Source: Cesiribacter sp964504565 (lineage in GTDB: Bacteria > Bacteroidota > Bacteroidia > Cytophagales > Cyclobacteriaceae). From it: DNA of 64,000 nucleotides. Numbering within the stretch: the first letter of the stretch is position 1; the number at the start of each line of letters is the position of its first letter. The translations under genes were made by a program, and so were the position numbers. The DNA lies in assembly GCA_964504565.1 (NCBI GenBank), contig CAZDEY010000008.1:160121-224120 (forward strand), read 5' to 3'. This document shows, piece by piece, positions 36,164 to 43,504 of this stretch. Below the pieces are notes generated by a model. The model made no database searches, was not told the origin of the DNA, and was given only the letters and a program-made list of their open reading frames with translations.

Positions 36164-36859
36164 ATGAAAGTAGGCGTAGTAGTATTTCCCGGTTCAAATT
36201 GCGATGAGGACGTTTTTCACGTTTTCGATCAAATTCTTAAAGTACCCACTGTTAAACTTTGGCATAAGGCCCACAGCCTGGAAGGTGCCGATCTGGTAGT
36301 ATTGCCCGGCGGTTTCAGCTATGGCGATTATTTGCGGAGCGGGGCAATTGCCCGTTTTTCGCCAATTATGCAGGAGGTAGTTCAGCATGCTAATACCGGT
36401 GGTTATGTATGGGGCATTTGCAACGGGTTCCAAATTTTGTGTGAGGCCGGTTTATTGCCGGGCGCACTTCTACATAATAATTCCCAAAAATTCATTTGTA
36501 GAAACACCCATATTTGCCCGGTATCTAAAAGTGCAGCCCTAACCCAATATTTAGAGCTTAAGCCATATATGATTCCGATTGCCCACGGCGAAGGCAGGTT
36601 CTACGCTTCCGAAAAAGATTTAGATCAACTGGAAACGAACGACCAAATTCTGTTTAAATATTGCAACCCTGCGGGCGAACCTGATGATTACGCCAATGTA
36701 AACGGCTCTGCCCGAAATATAGCCGGGGTAACAAACAAATCTAAAAATGTTTTTGGTATGATGCCCCACCCCGAGCGGGCCGCCGATGCCGCATTAGCTA
36801 ACCAAGACGGACTGCCTATTTTTGAAAGTCTCCTGAATAATATAGGGGTAGGCGTTTAG
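36164..36859 (+). CDS. purQ: Phosphoribosylformylglycinamidine synthase subunit PurQ
   Basis: Glutaminase subunit of the three-part FGAM synthase (PurLSQ), supplying ammonia at the fourth step of purine synthesis. The 231-residue class-I amidotransferase has PGSNCDEDV at residue 10, the catalytic cysteine in YVWGICNGFQILCEAG near 87 and the His-Glu pair in MMPHPERAAD near 208. The small subunit PurS is encoded 6.3 kb away at 43170, indicating the split enzyme type; purL is not in the window. Confidence 0.95.
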   Translation: MKVGVVVFPGSNCDEDVFHVFDQILKVPTVKLWHKAHSLEGADLVVLPGGFSYGDYLRSGAIARFSPIMQEVVQHANTGGYVWGICNGFQILCEAGLLPGALLHNNSQKFICRNTHICPVSKSAALTQYLELKPYMIPIAHGEGRFYASEKDLDQLETNDQILFKYCNPAGEPDDYANVNGSARNIAGVTNKSKNVFGMMPHPERAADAALANQDGLPIFESLLNNIGVGV

Positions 36860-36875
36860 CTAAAATATAGAAGAC

Positions 36876-36913
36876 AAAAAAAGCGGTCGATTTTAAATCG
36901 CCCGCTTTTTTTG
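36876..36913 (+). terminator. Rho-independent terminator after purQ
   Basis: A-tract, AGCGG, a mismatch, CGATTT with AAATCG, CCGCT, then seven Ts. It can also serve the convergent minus-strand gene that ends at 36925. Confidence 0.88.
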
Positions 36914-36924
36914 TTTATCCTACT

Positions 36925-39900
36925 TTAAAAGTCAAAACCTAAGCTTATATGCAAACGGGGCGAACCAACTTCAAAATCGCGTACCGGCCAGGCTACATCA
37001 AACTTGGCGTAGTAGCCTAAAATAATGGTGCGTAAGCCGGTGCCGTAACTGCTTAACCAAGGGTTAGAATAATCGGTTACAGTTATAATAAACGGGTTCT
37101 GGCTAACCCCGTCACCTTCATTATCGGGTTCCAAAGGCCCCGTTTGAGAGCCATCTACCGGGTATAAATTTGACCCGGACCAAGCACTGCCTACATCAAG
37201 GAATCCGGTAAATTGCAAATTCCGAAAGAAGTTAGACGTTACTGGCCCTTGGTAAAAATACTGCACTATAGGCACGCGCAGTTCAAAACTAGCAGCCATA
37301 GCATTACTACCACTTAAAGCATTGTACTGAAATCCGCGGAGCGGGGTAACGAATTCCGAAAACAGAAGATTTCGGTTGTCCCGGTTATAGGCAAATACAT
37401 TACGGGTAGGGTTAATAGGCTCGTATAAAGGATTATTGGGCCGGTCGCTTACGTTAACGCTACTGGCAAGCTGGTTATCCATTCCGCCAACAATATGAAA
37501 AGGTTGATTTTGCCCAGAGTAGCGGCCGTAGTATACCCGCGAAGCAAACGTTATGTTACGCGACAGCCTCTGGTAGTGCCTGATATCGGCCGAAATTTTT
37601 TGATGGCCTAACTCATCATTGTTTATACCCTTTAAAGTAGAAGCCTGTAAAAATCCCCGAGTTCCGTTCAGGATATTAAAATCTACTACGCGGGTGTTGT
37701 CAAATATAAATTTAGCGCTACCACCTAACAGCAGAGTACTGGCCGGTTCCAGATTTTCCGGCAGCGGCCGAACATCTCCGTAGTAGGTTATAGGCAAATA
37801 CCTGGCATTTGCTATTGTGGGGCCAACCTCCAGCCGAACATTATGGGTAAAAGGCACCATAACATCTAGTTGGCCCTTATCCAGTACTAGGCGATTGGCA
37901 CTAATATTTCCGGCATTTGGCCCATCTAAAGGCGATCGGTCCAGTACTACGTTTCTATCGTACCTTACCCTAAAATCTATAAGGTACTTTAAATATTCGT
38001 ACTCTACGTAAGCACTGCCACTGCGCAAGGTAGTCATTATAAAGCCGCCGCCGTATAGTTTTTGGTTCTCCAGCACATCACTCAACTGGGCTTCTACTCT
38101 CAGGCCTAATCCTCCAAACAACCGGCGCTCGCCTCCTCGGTAAGCATCCAAACTGGCCCGCAGCGGATCAAAAGCAAAATTCATGGTAAAATTATTTACC
38201 CGGAAACGCGGCTCCATTTTAAACGGACCCTTAAGTTCATCCTTTTTGCGGCTGCGGCGGTAACTGCTCAAAAACGACTCGCGGTTACGGATGGGTGCAG
38301 CGCGGCGTGGCTCGGTATCTTCTTTAGCTACCGTTGGAGCGGTAGATGGCTTATCAAATTGGTAATTTTCCGGGTCAATTAGCCCGGGTTCATCCGAACT
38401 GGGTTCTCCCAAACTGGGTTCTTCCAGACCGGCCACTAGCCCTGAATCGGCCTGGTTGGTATTTACAATTGCAGAATCTAACAGTACTGAATCGGCAGCA
38501 AGAGCCAGGGTATCTGATGACAGGTTTACTTTTAGACTATCGGTTACTAATGTATCAGTGGAAACCTTTGCCTTAACCGATGAAACCGCCGATTGTAAAG
38601 AATTTTGCTTTATATAGCGAATTTGCCATATACTTTGCCGGCGCGTAGGTTGGGTAAACTGGTTATTGTCTAACGCTAAGCCCTGTTGATAGTACAGGCG
38701 TTCGCCGCCCGGTGCCCAGGCAATATAAGCCAGTGCATTATTTTTTGGTGCCAGGCTATACTCAGTAAAGCTGGAGTTATTGGTTGTTGTCTGCCATATT
38801 AGCTCATCTTCCAACCCGTAGCGATAAAGATTAAAAATGCCTTTGTGGTTACTTAAAAAGTAAATAGTCCGGTCGGGGCCAGGCTGTGGCTTGTAACTTT
38901 TGCCCAATAAATTAGTAAGCCGGGTAAGCACCTGATCGGTAGTATCAACATCAAATAAGAACAGGTTATAGTTTTCGCTTATACCACTAAGCGCCGGTTT
39001 TTCTTGGGCATTAAGCGAATCACTAGTCCGGTTTGAGCTAAATACAATATTATTAGTGCCGGGTACAAAAGTTGGGGTTATATCATCGTACCAGTCATTA
39101 GTTACCGGCGTAAGCGATTTACGGCTTAAACTATATAAATAAATATCGTTGCGGCCTTCTTTCTCGGCGCTCATTACCACAACTTTACCATTAGGCGAAA
39201 AGGCTATATCGTTAACCTGGCTTACTTTGCGGATAATATGCTCTTCGGTATTGCCGTTCTCACTGTTTATAATTGTGAGTACATACTGCCCCCGGCTTAC
39301 GCTTACTGCACCCAAATTCAAACTATCTTGCCAGGCTAATAGCGGTATAGAAGAGTCGGCCTGCTGATCTAAAGCCCGGTAACCGGTACGCAAAAGCATG
39401 GAGGTTTTTCCGTTTGAAGGATTATAAAGCTTTATATGGTACCTACCGGAATTACTAATGCTGTAGGCTACGTACTTTCCGCCCGGGCTAACGGCTACGC
39501 TATTAAAAGCATTTTCTAGTCCGGCCTTTCTGTCTTTTTTAAGAATAGCTTCCTTAGGCAATGCACTGTACTGCTCTAGCTCTTTAGCAGCTGCTTCGCT
39601 ATAAAAATTTTTGTACCCGGCTATAAAATTTTTGAACGGCAAGCCCAAAGTGTTGGCAATGGCGGTTTGCCCGTTACGCACAATGCGGGTATAGTTCAGA
39701 ATATTGGAGATACTGCTACGTCCGTGCTTTTCGGCTATATAATTCCAAATTGATTGGCCAATAAATGCGGCTTCTCTACCCTGTAGTTGGTATAACTTTA
39801 GTTTAGAATCGTTCAGGTTGGCTAATCGGATATGATCGTCCATTTCTACTCCCCAGCCGTAGGCTACGTAGCGGGCAACCCCGTCAATATACCATTCCGG

Positions 39901-40404
39901 CAAGGTTAGCAAGTAGGCACTCTGAAAAACATCGCGCAGGCTGCCACCAAACATCATATCCATTACCAGCGATTTGGTAATCTGGTAGCTAAGCTCCTGG
40001 CGAAATTCCTGCAGCGTACCGGGAAAGGCCACTTCAACCTGGGTCTGAACAAAATTTGCCTGGCCGCCTACTGAAAACGGGCTCTGGTTTACCCCAACGT
40101 TGCTCTGCTGTAAGTCTACATTAGAATTATAGAGAAAGATTTTAGTTTTGGCGTAAGGGCTGTAGCCAATAAGTTCAGTTATATTCTGATACTCCTCATC
40201 CATATATTCGGCAGTAAGCTTGGCCAGCGGCTCGCCATCGTCGTAAAAATAGATATCGAAGTTACTGCTGCTGTAGTACCGCCAGTTAAATTCTTTAAAC
40301 TGCAAGCGGTTGCGCCCAAATTCGGTTTTGGCCGATTGCCCCACCACCAAACCAGCAGAAAGGAAAAAAGCTACAATAAAAAAGGGTATTTGTTTAAGCC
40401 TCAT
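36925..40404 (-). CDS. Degenerate-peptidase/TolB-propeller/Omp85-like outer-membrane protein
   Basis: A 1159-residue secreted protein (signal MRLKQIPFFIVAFFLSAGLVVG, ATG at 40404; a TTG two codons upstream is less likely). Residues about 30-260 resemble a gluzincin peptidase-like domain: the trailing element LPEWYIDGVARYVAYGWG near 170 is kept, but the place of the HExxH reads QELSYQITK, so it is probably inactive. About 300-600 are PD40/TolB propeller repeats (VAVSPGGKYVAYSIS; ITPTFVPGTNNIVFSSNRT). An acidic Ser/Thr/Asp linker follows near 640-720, then an Omp85/surface-antigen-like barrel from about 760 to the terminal phenylalanine (LHISLGFDF). Bacteroidota carry such TolB-like proteins; their role is unproved. 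It sits 30 bases after the FAD oxidoreductase. Confidence 0.82.
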   Translation of the reverse strand: MRLKQIPFFIVAFFLSAGLVVGQSAKTEFGRNRLQFKEFNWRYYSSSNFDIYFYDDGEPLAKLTAEYMDEEYQNITELIGYSPYAKTKIFLYNSNVDLQQSNVGVNQSPFSVGGQANFVQTQVEVAFPGTLQEFRQELSYQITKSLVMDMMFGGSLRDVFQSAYLLTLPEWYIDGVARYVAYGWGVEMDDHIRLANLNDSKLKLYQLQGREAAFIGQSIWNYIAEKHGRSSISNILNYTRIVRNGQTAIANTLGLPFKNFIAGYKNFYSEAAAKELEQYSALPKEAILKKDRKAGLENAFNSVAVSPGGKYVAYSISNSGRYHIKLYNPSNGKTSMLLRTGYRALDQQADSSIPLLAWQDSLNLGAVSVSRGQYVLTIINSENGNTEEHIIRKVSQVNDIAFSPNGKVVVMSAEKEGRNDIYLYSLSRKSLTPVTNDWYDDITPTFVPGTNNIVFSSNRTSDSLNAQEKPALSGISENYNLFLFDVDTTDQVLTRLTNLLGKSYKPQPGPDRTIYFLSNHKGIFNLYRYGLEDELIWQTTTNNSSFTEYSLAPKNNALAYIAWAPGGERLYYQQGLALDNNQFTQPTRRQSIWQIRYIKQNSLQSAVSSVKAKVSTDTLVTDSLKVNLSSDTLALAADSVLLDSAIVNTNQADSGLVAGLEEPSLGEPSSDEPGLIDPENYQFDKPSTAPTVAKEDTEPRRAAPIRNRESFLSSYRRSRKKDELKGPFKMEPRFRVNNFTMNFAFDPLRASLDAYRGGERRLFGGLGLRVEAQLSDVLENQKLYGGGFIMTTLRSGSAYVEYEYLKYLIDFRVRYDRNVVLDRSPLDGPNAGNISANRLVLDKGQLDVMVPFTHNVRLEVGPTIANARYLPITYYGDVRPLPENLEPASTLLLGGSAKFIFDNTRVVDFNILNGTRGFLQASTLKGINNDELGHQKISADIRHYQRLSRNITFASRVYYGRYSGQNQPFHIVGGMDNQLASSVNVSDRPNNPLYEPINPTRNVFAYNRDNRNLLFSEFVTPLRGFQYNALSGSNAMAASFELRVPIVQYFYQGPVTSNFFRNLQFTGFLDVGSAWSGSNLYPVDGSQTGPLEPDNEGDGVSQNPFIITVTDYSNPWLSSYGTGLRTIILGYYAKFDVAWPVRDFEVGSPRLHISLGFDF

Positions 40405-40434
40405 GCACAAATCAAAGGGGAAAAAATCCAGGTT

Positions 40435-41514
40435 CTAATATAACGAAAAATAGCGGCTTATATTGATTTCCGCTTGAATATCGGATTGGTAAAGTATATT
40501 ATCGAGCAAAGCGGTAGCACAATAGGGTGCCAGGCTAACGCCCTTGGTACCTAACCCATTTAATATGTACAGAGTTTTATGCGCCGGATGTTGGCCTACA
40601 AACGGACGGCGGTCTTTAGTAGCCGGCCTAATTCCGGCTTCGTGATCCACTATTTTATATTCCCCACAAAACAGTGCGGATAGCTTCTCAATTAATTCGG
40701 TTTTGCCCCGCTCAGTAGGCTCCAGCACCAAATTATTATGGTGGTAGGTAGAGCCAACCCGGTAGTAATTTTTACCAGAATCAAAATTTTGGGATCCAGA
40801 AGCGGCCGGAGCCATAAAAATTCCCCGGTTAGGTATGTATTTAAAATGGGCTTCGGTTTCTATAGTCAGAACTTCGCCCTTAACCGGACTGAAGGGCAGC
40901 CAGTTCCAGTACTGGCTATCGGCTGCCTGCCGGCCGTTGGCATATACAACAGCCTTAGCCTCAATATTTTTATACTGAACTTTTGTGTCGGATATTTCCA
41001 GTTTATCTTCCTCAAAAACTTCATCTTTAAACTCTCCTCCCTGATGTAACTGCTGCGACCAAGCATCCAGCATCGTCGAAATATCTACCCAGCCCGAATT
41101 CCCTACCATTATACCGCCGTATGGATTATGTAAATATTCTGGTTGCTGAGGCCGGCTCAGTACCTCCTGCACGTAAGGTTGCCAGGCAGTTTCTGCGCTG
41201 CGCCCCTGCCATTCGTTTTGTTCGGCAACATCGAAAAACGGGCGATATATAGCCTTTTCGTAAAGAAAATTTTTAGAGGTAGATTTTTCTATCTGACGGT
41301 ATACGGATTTCAGCAGAGGAAATAATACATCGGCTTGCCAGGTTTTTACCATTTTTCGGCCGGTAATTGGGTTATATAAGCCGGCAGCTACCCGGCTGCT
41401 TTCATTATTACCGGGCTCATCAATTACCAATATCTTTATACCTTCTTTTTTAAGAAGAAAGGTTAATACACATCCTGCCAGCCCGTGGCCTACCACCAAA
41501 AAATCAACTTTCAT
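40435..41514 (-). CDS. FAD-dependent oxidoreductase (DAO family)
   Basis: A 359-residue flavoprotein of the D-amino-acid/glycine oxidase-like group. The FAD-binding GHGLAGCVLTFLLKK motif is at residues 8-22 followed by ILVIDEPG, then SSRVAAGLYNPITGRKMVKTW near 39, which is typical of a Bacteroidota subgroup. A second nucleotide-contact segment KAVVYANGRQA is near 188, and the C-terminal GIRPATKDRRPFVGQHP and LNGLGTKGVSLAPYCA motifs near 295 and 325 complete the fold. Substrate unknown; tRNA-modification (MnmC-like) or amino-acid oxidation are possible. Probably co-transcribed with the TolB/Omp85-like gene. Confidence 0.87.
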   Translation of the reverse strand: MKVDFLVVGHGLAGCVLTFLLKKEGIKILVIDEPGNNESSRVAAGLYNPITGRKMVKTWQADVLFPLLKSVYRQIEKSTSKNFLYEKAIYRPFFDVAEQNEWQGRSAETAWQPYVQEVLSRPQQPEYLHNPYGGIMVGNSGWVDISTMLDAWSQQLHQGGEFKDEVFEEDKLEISDTKVQYKNIEAKAVVYANGRQAADSQYWNWLPFSPVKGEVLTIETEAHFKYIPNRGIFMAPAASGSQNFDSGKNYYRVGSTYHHNNLVLEPTERGKTELIEKLSALFCGEYKIVDHEAGIRPATKDRRPFVGQHPAHKTLYILNGLGTKGVSLAPYCATALLDNILYQSDIQAEINISRYFSLY

Positions 41515-41824
41515 GCCTCTGCAAAATATTCTGTTAAAACTAAGGCTACGCTGTAACGCCGCTTTTCTCTAATTAGGCAACCACCGCCGGGTTAGCCCGC
41601 TTAACAAGCCCACCGGCCAATTCCCATTTTAAAATTGTGCTGTAATTGGTATGCCCCGAACCTTGTAACCTACTTTGATAATTTGCTTCCATAATTTTAA
41701 ATAGTGCGAAAAGAAAATAAAACGAAGCACTTTGGTAAGATAAAGCTTAATGCTAAGAAAAACATTTACGGATGGTTTTTTGTAGAATAGGGTGCATTTT
41801 TACGCCAAGCAAAATTTTTTTCGC
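41515..41824. other. 310-base intergenic region between divergent genes
   Basis: Separates the minus-strand oxidoreductase from the plus-strand MBL hydrolase. Its middle part is GC-richer and contains the 39-codon minus-strand frame listed separately; the rest is AT-rich and no clear -33/-7 pair is seen. Confidence 0.6.
41573..41692 (-). CDS. Candidate 39-residue small protein
   Basis: An ATG-initiated frame of 39 codons (begins MEANYQSRLQGSG, ends KRANPAVVA) that I do not recognise. Its codons and local GC content look more gene-like than the AT-rich flanks. It lies 58 bases upstream of the oxidoreductase start on the same strand, so it could be the first cistron of that operon. There is no signal peptide or membrane helix. 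It may equally be the remnant of a decayed gene or chance. Confidence 0.3.
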   Translation of the reverse strand: MEANYQSRLQGSGHTNYSTILKWELAGGLVKRANPAVVA

Positions 41825-42472
41825 ATGCTCAAAGTAAAATATTTTACCTTCAACCCCTTTGCTGAAAACACCTATATAGTTTTTGATGAAGCTACTAGCG
41901 ACGCCGCCATTATTGACCCCGGTTGCCATACCAAACAAGAACAGGAACAATTAGAAGCTTATATTGAGGAGCACGAATTGGTACCCAATTTTGTACTAAA
42001 TACCCACTGCCATATCGATCATGTACTGGGCAATGCCTACGCCAAAAAAAAGTGGGATATTCCGTTGCTCATTCACGAAAAAGACAAGCCAACCCTGGAT
42101 GCTATACCGGCTTACGCAGCCAACTACGGTTTTCATAATTACGAACCCAGCACCCCGGATGATTTTTTGGTAGAAGGAAAACCATTACGAATAGGCAGCC
42201 ACCAAGTTAATATATTGTTTGTGCCGGGCCATGCCCCGGGCCACGTGGTGTTCTACGCCCTTGATGAAAAATTTTGTATTAACGGTGATTGCCTGTTCGC
42301 CGGAAGTATTGGCCGTACCGATTTGCCGGGCGGCGATTACGATACCTTAATTACGAACATCCGGGAAAAGTTATTTACCTTACCCGACGAAACGGTAGTG
42401 TATTGCGGCCACGGCCCGGCCACTACAATTGGTAAAGAGAAGAAAACCAATCCGTTTTTTAAAGCAAGCTAA
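41825..42472 (+). CDS. MBL-fold metallo-hydrolase (glyoxalase II-like)
   Basis: A 215-residue cytoplasmic hydrolase; the ATG at 41825 directly precedes the fold's first strand (MLKVKYFTFNPFAENTYIV), while an in-frame GTG 11 codons upstream adds an unlikely extension. The metal motif THCHIDHVLG (HxHxDH) is near residue 61, the next histidine in VPGHAPGHVVFY near 138, the bridging aspartate in CINGDCLFAGSIGRTDLPGG near 156, and the last histidine in YCGHGPATTIGKEK near 200. This is the GloB-like YcbL group, which hydrolyses thioesters such as lactoylglutathione in some members. The true substrate is open. pssA follows 5 bases after the stop. Confidence 0.92.
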   Translation: MLKVKYFTFNPFAENTYIVFDEATSDAAIIDPGCHTKQEQEQLEAYIEEHELVPNFVLNTHCHIDHVLGNAYAKKKWDIPLLIHEKDKPTLDAIPAYAANYGFHNYEPSTPDDFLVEGKPLRIGSHQVNILFVPGHAPGHVVFYALDEKFCINGDCLFAGSIGRTDLPGGDYDTLITNIREKLFTLPDETVVYCGHGPATTIGKEKKTNPFFKAS

Positions 42473-42477
42473 AGCCT

Positions 42478-43173
42478 ATGTCAATTAAAGCCTACATTCC
42501 TAACGCATTAACGTGCAGCAATTTAGTGTGTGGTTGTTTAGGCATGGTAGAAGTATTGGAAGGCAATATAATTTGGGCGCCTTACTTAATTTGGCTGGCT
42601 GCTTTTTTTGATTTTTTAGATGGATTTGCCGCCCGGGCGCTAAAAGTAAGCAGCCCAATTGGCGGCGAACTGGACTCGCTAGCCGATATGGTTACTTTTG
42701 GCCTTTTGCCGGCTACCCTTGTTTATTATATGATTAGGGTTGAAACCGGCGATACCTGGGTTCCTTACCTGGCATTTATAGTGGCCGTATTTTCGGCCAT
42801 ACGCTTGGCAAAATTTAACGTAGACACCCGCCAAACCACCAGTTTTATAGGGGTGCCAACCCCGGCCAATGCCCTTTTTCTAAGCTCGTTTCCCTTAATT
42901 CTGGAACATGATTCGGCCGGTTTTCTGCCAATTGATTTTAACTTTATTGCCAACCCTTATTTTTTAATCAGCATATCCTTTGCCATGTCGTTTTTATTGG
43001 TGGCGGAGTTACCACTATTTGCCCTCAAGTTCAAAAATTATGGTTGGGCCGATAATAAGCTCAAATATATTTTCCTGCTTCTTTCTGTGGTTCTTATATT
43101 TTTGTTCAAATTTGTAGCCATACCGCTAATTATACTGCTTTACATTTTACTCTCTATACTAAAGAAACCATGA
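42478..43173 (+). CDS. pssA: CDP-diacylglycerol-serine O-phosphatidyltransferase
   Basis: Makes phosphatidylserine, precursor of phosphatidylethanolamine, in the inner membrane. The 231-residue protein has about six to eight hydrophobic helices and the CDP-alcohol phosphotransferase signature in DFLDGFAARALKVSSPIGGE followed by LDSLADMVTFG, at residues about 43-73 (DGxxAR...GxxxDxxxD all present). IPNALTCSNLVCGCLG at residue 7 is the usual start. The serine-using type is favoured by similarity to Bacillus-type PssA; phosphatidylglycerophosphate synthase is less likely. Its stop overlaps the purS start (ATGA). Confidence 0.92.
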   Translation: MSIKAYIPNALTCSNLVCGCLGMVEVLEGNIIWAPYLIWLAAFFDFLDGFAARALKVSSPIGGELDSLADMVTFGLLPATLVYYMIRVETGDTWVPYLAFIVAVFSAIRLAKFNVDTRQTTSFIGVPTPANALFLSSFPLILEHDSAGFLPIDFNFIANPYFLISISFAMSFLLVAELPLFALKFKNYGWADNKLKYIFLLLSVVLIFLFKFVAIPLIILLYILLSILKKP

Positions 43174-43424
43174 AATACCGCGCCGAGATAGATATAATGC
43201 CGCTGAAAGAAATTCTGGATCCACAAGGAAAAGCCGTAAAGCTGGGTTTAGGTAACCTGGGCATTAAGCAGGTAAGTAACGTACGCATTGGCAAACACGT
43301 AACTCTGGAGCTGGAAGCCGATAGTAAGCAAGCTGCCGAAGCGCAGGTAGAAGAAGCCTGTAAAAAGTTGTTGGCCAACCTTATTATGGAGGATTTTCAG
43401 TATACATTACACGAAACCGTTTAA
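43170..43424 (+). CDS. purS: Phosphoribosylformylglycinamidine synthase subunit PurS
   Basis: The 84-residue small subunit that bridges PurL and PurQ in the split FGAM synthase. The pattern MKYRAEIDIMPLKEILDPQGKAV, LGNLGIKQVSNVRIGKHVTLELE and ACKKLLANLIMEDFQY matches PurS. Translationally coupled to pssA by a 4-base overlap, an unrelated partner. It is separated from purQ by 6.3 kb. Confidence 0.93.
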   Translation: MKYRAEIDIMPLKEILDPQGKAVKLGLGNLGIKQVSNVRIGKHVTLELEADSKQAAEAQVEEACKKLLANLIMEDFQYTLHETV

Positions 43425-43439
43425 ACGGGCATTACCCAG

Positions 43440-43447
43440 TATATTTG
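43440..43447 (+). promoter_or_regulatory. Possible -7 box for porU
   Basis: TATATTTG matches the -7 consensus and lies 57 bases before the porU ATG. The -33 region (GTTTAAACG, 17 bases upstream) is imperfect. Confidence 0.45.
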
Positions 43448-43504
43448 AGCCTGAAGCGGGAACTAGCCTAACCGACTTTCCTGTTCCCGGATAAAACCAG
43501 ATTT

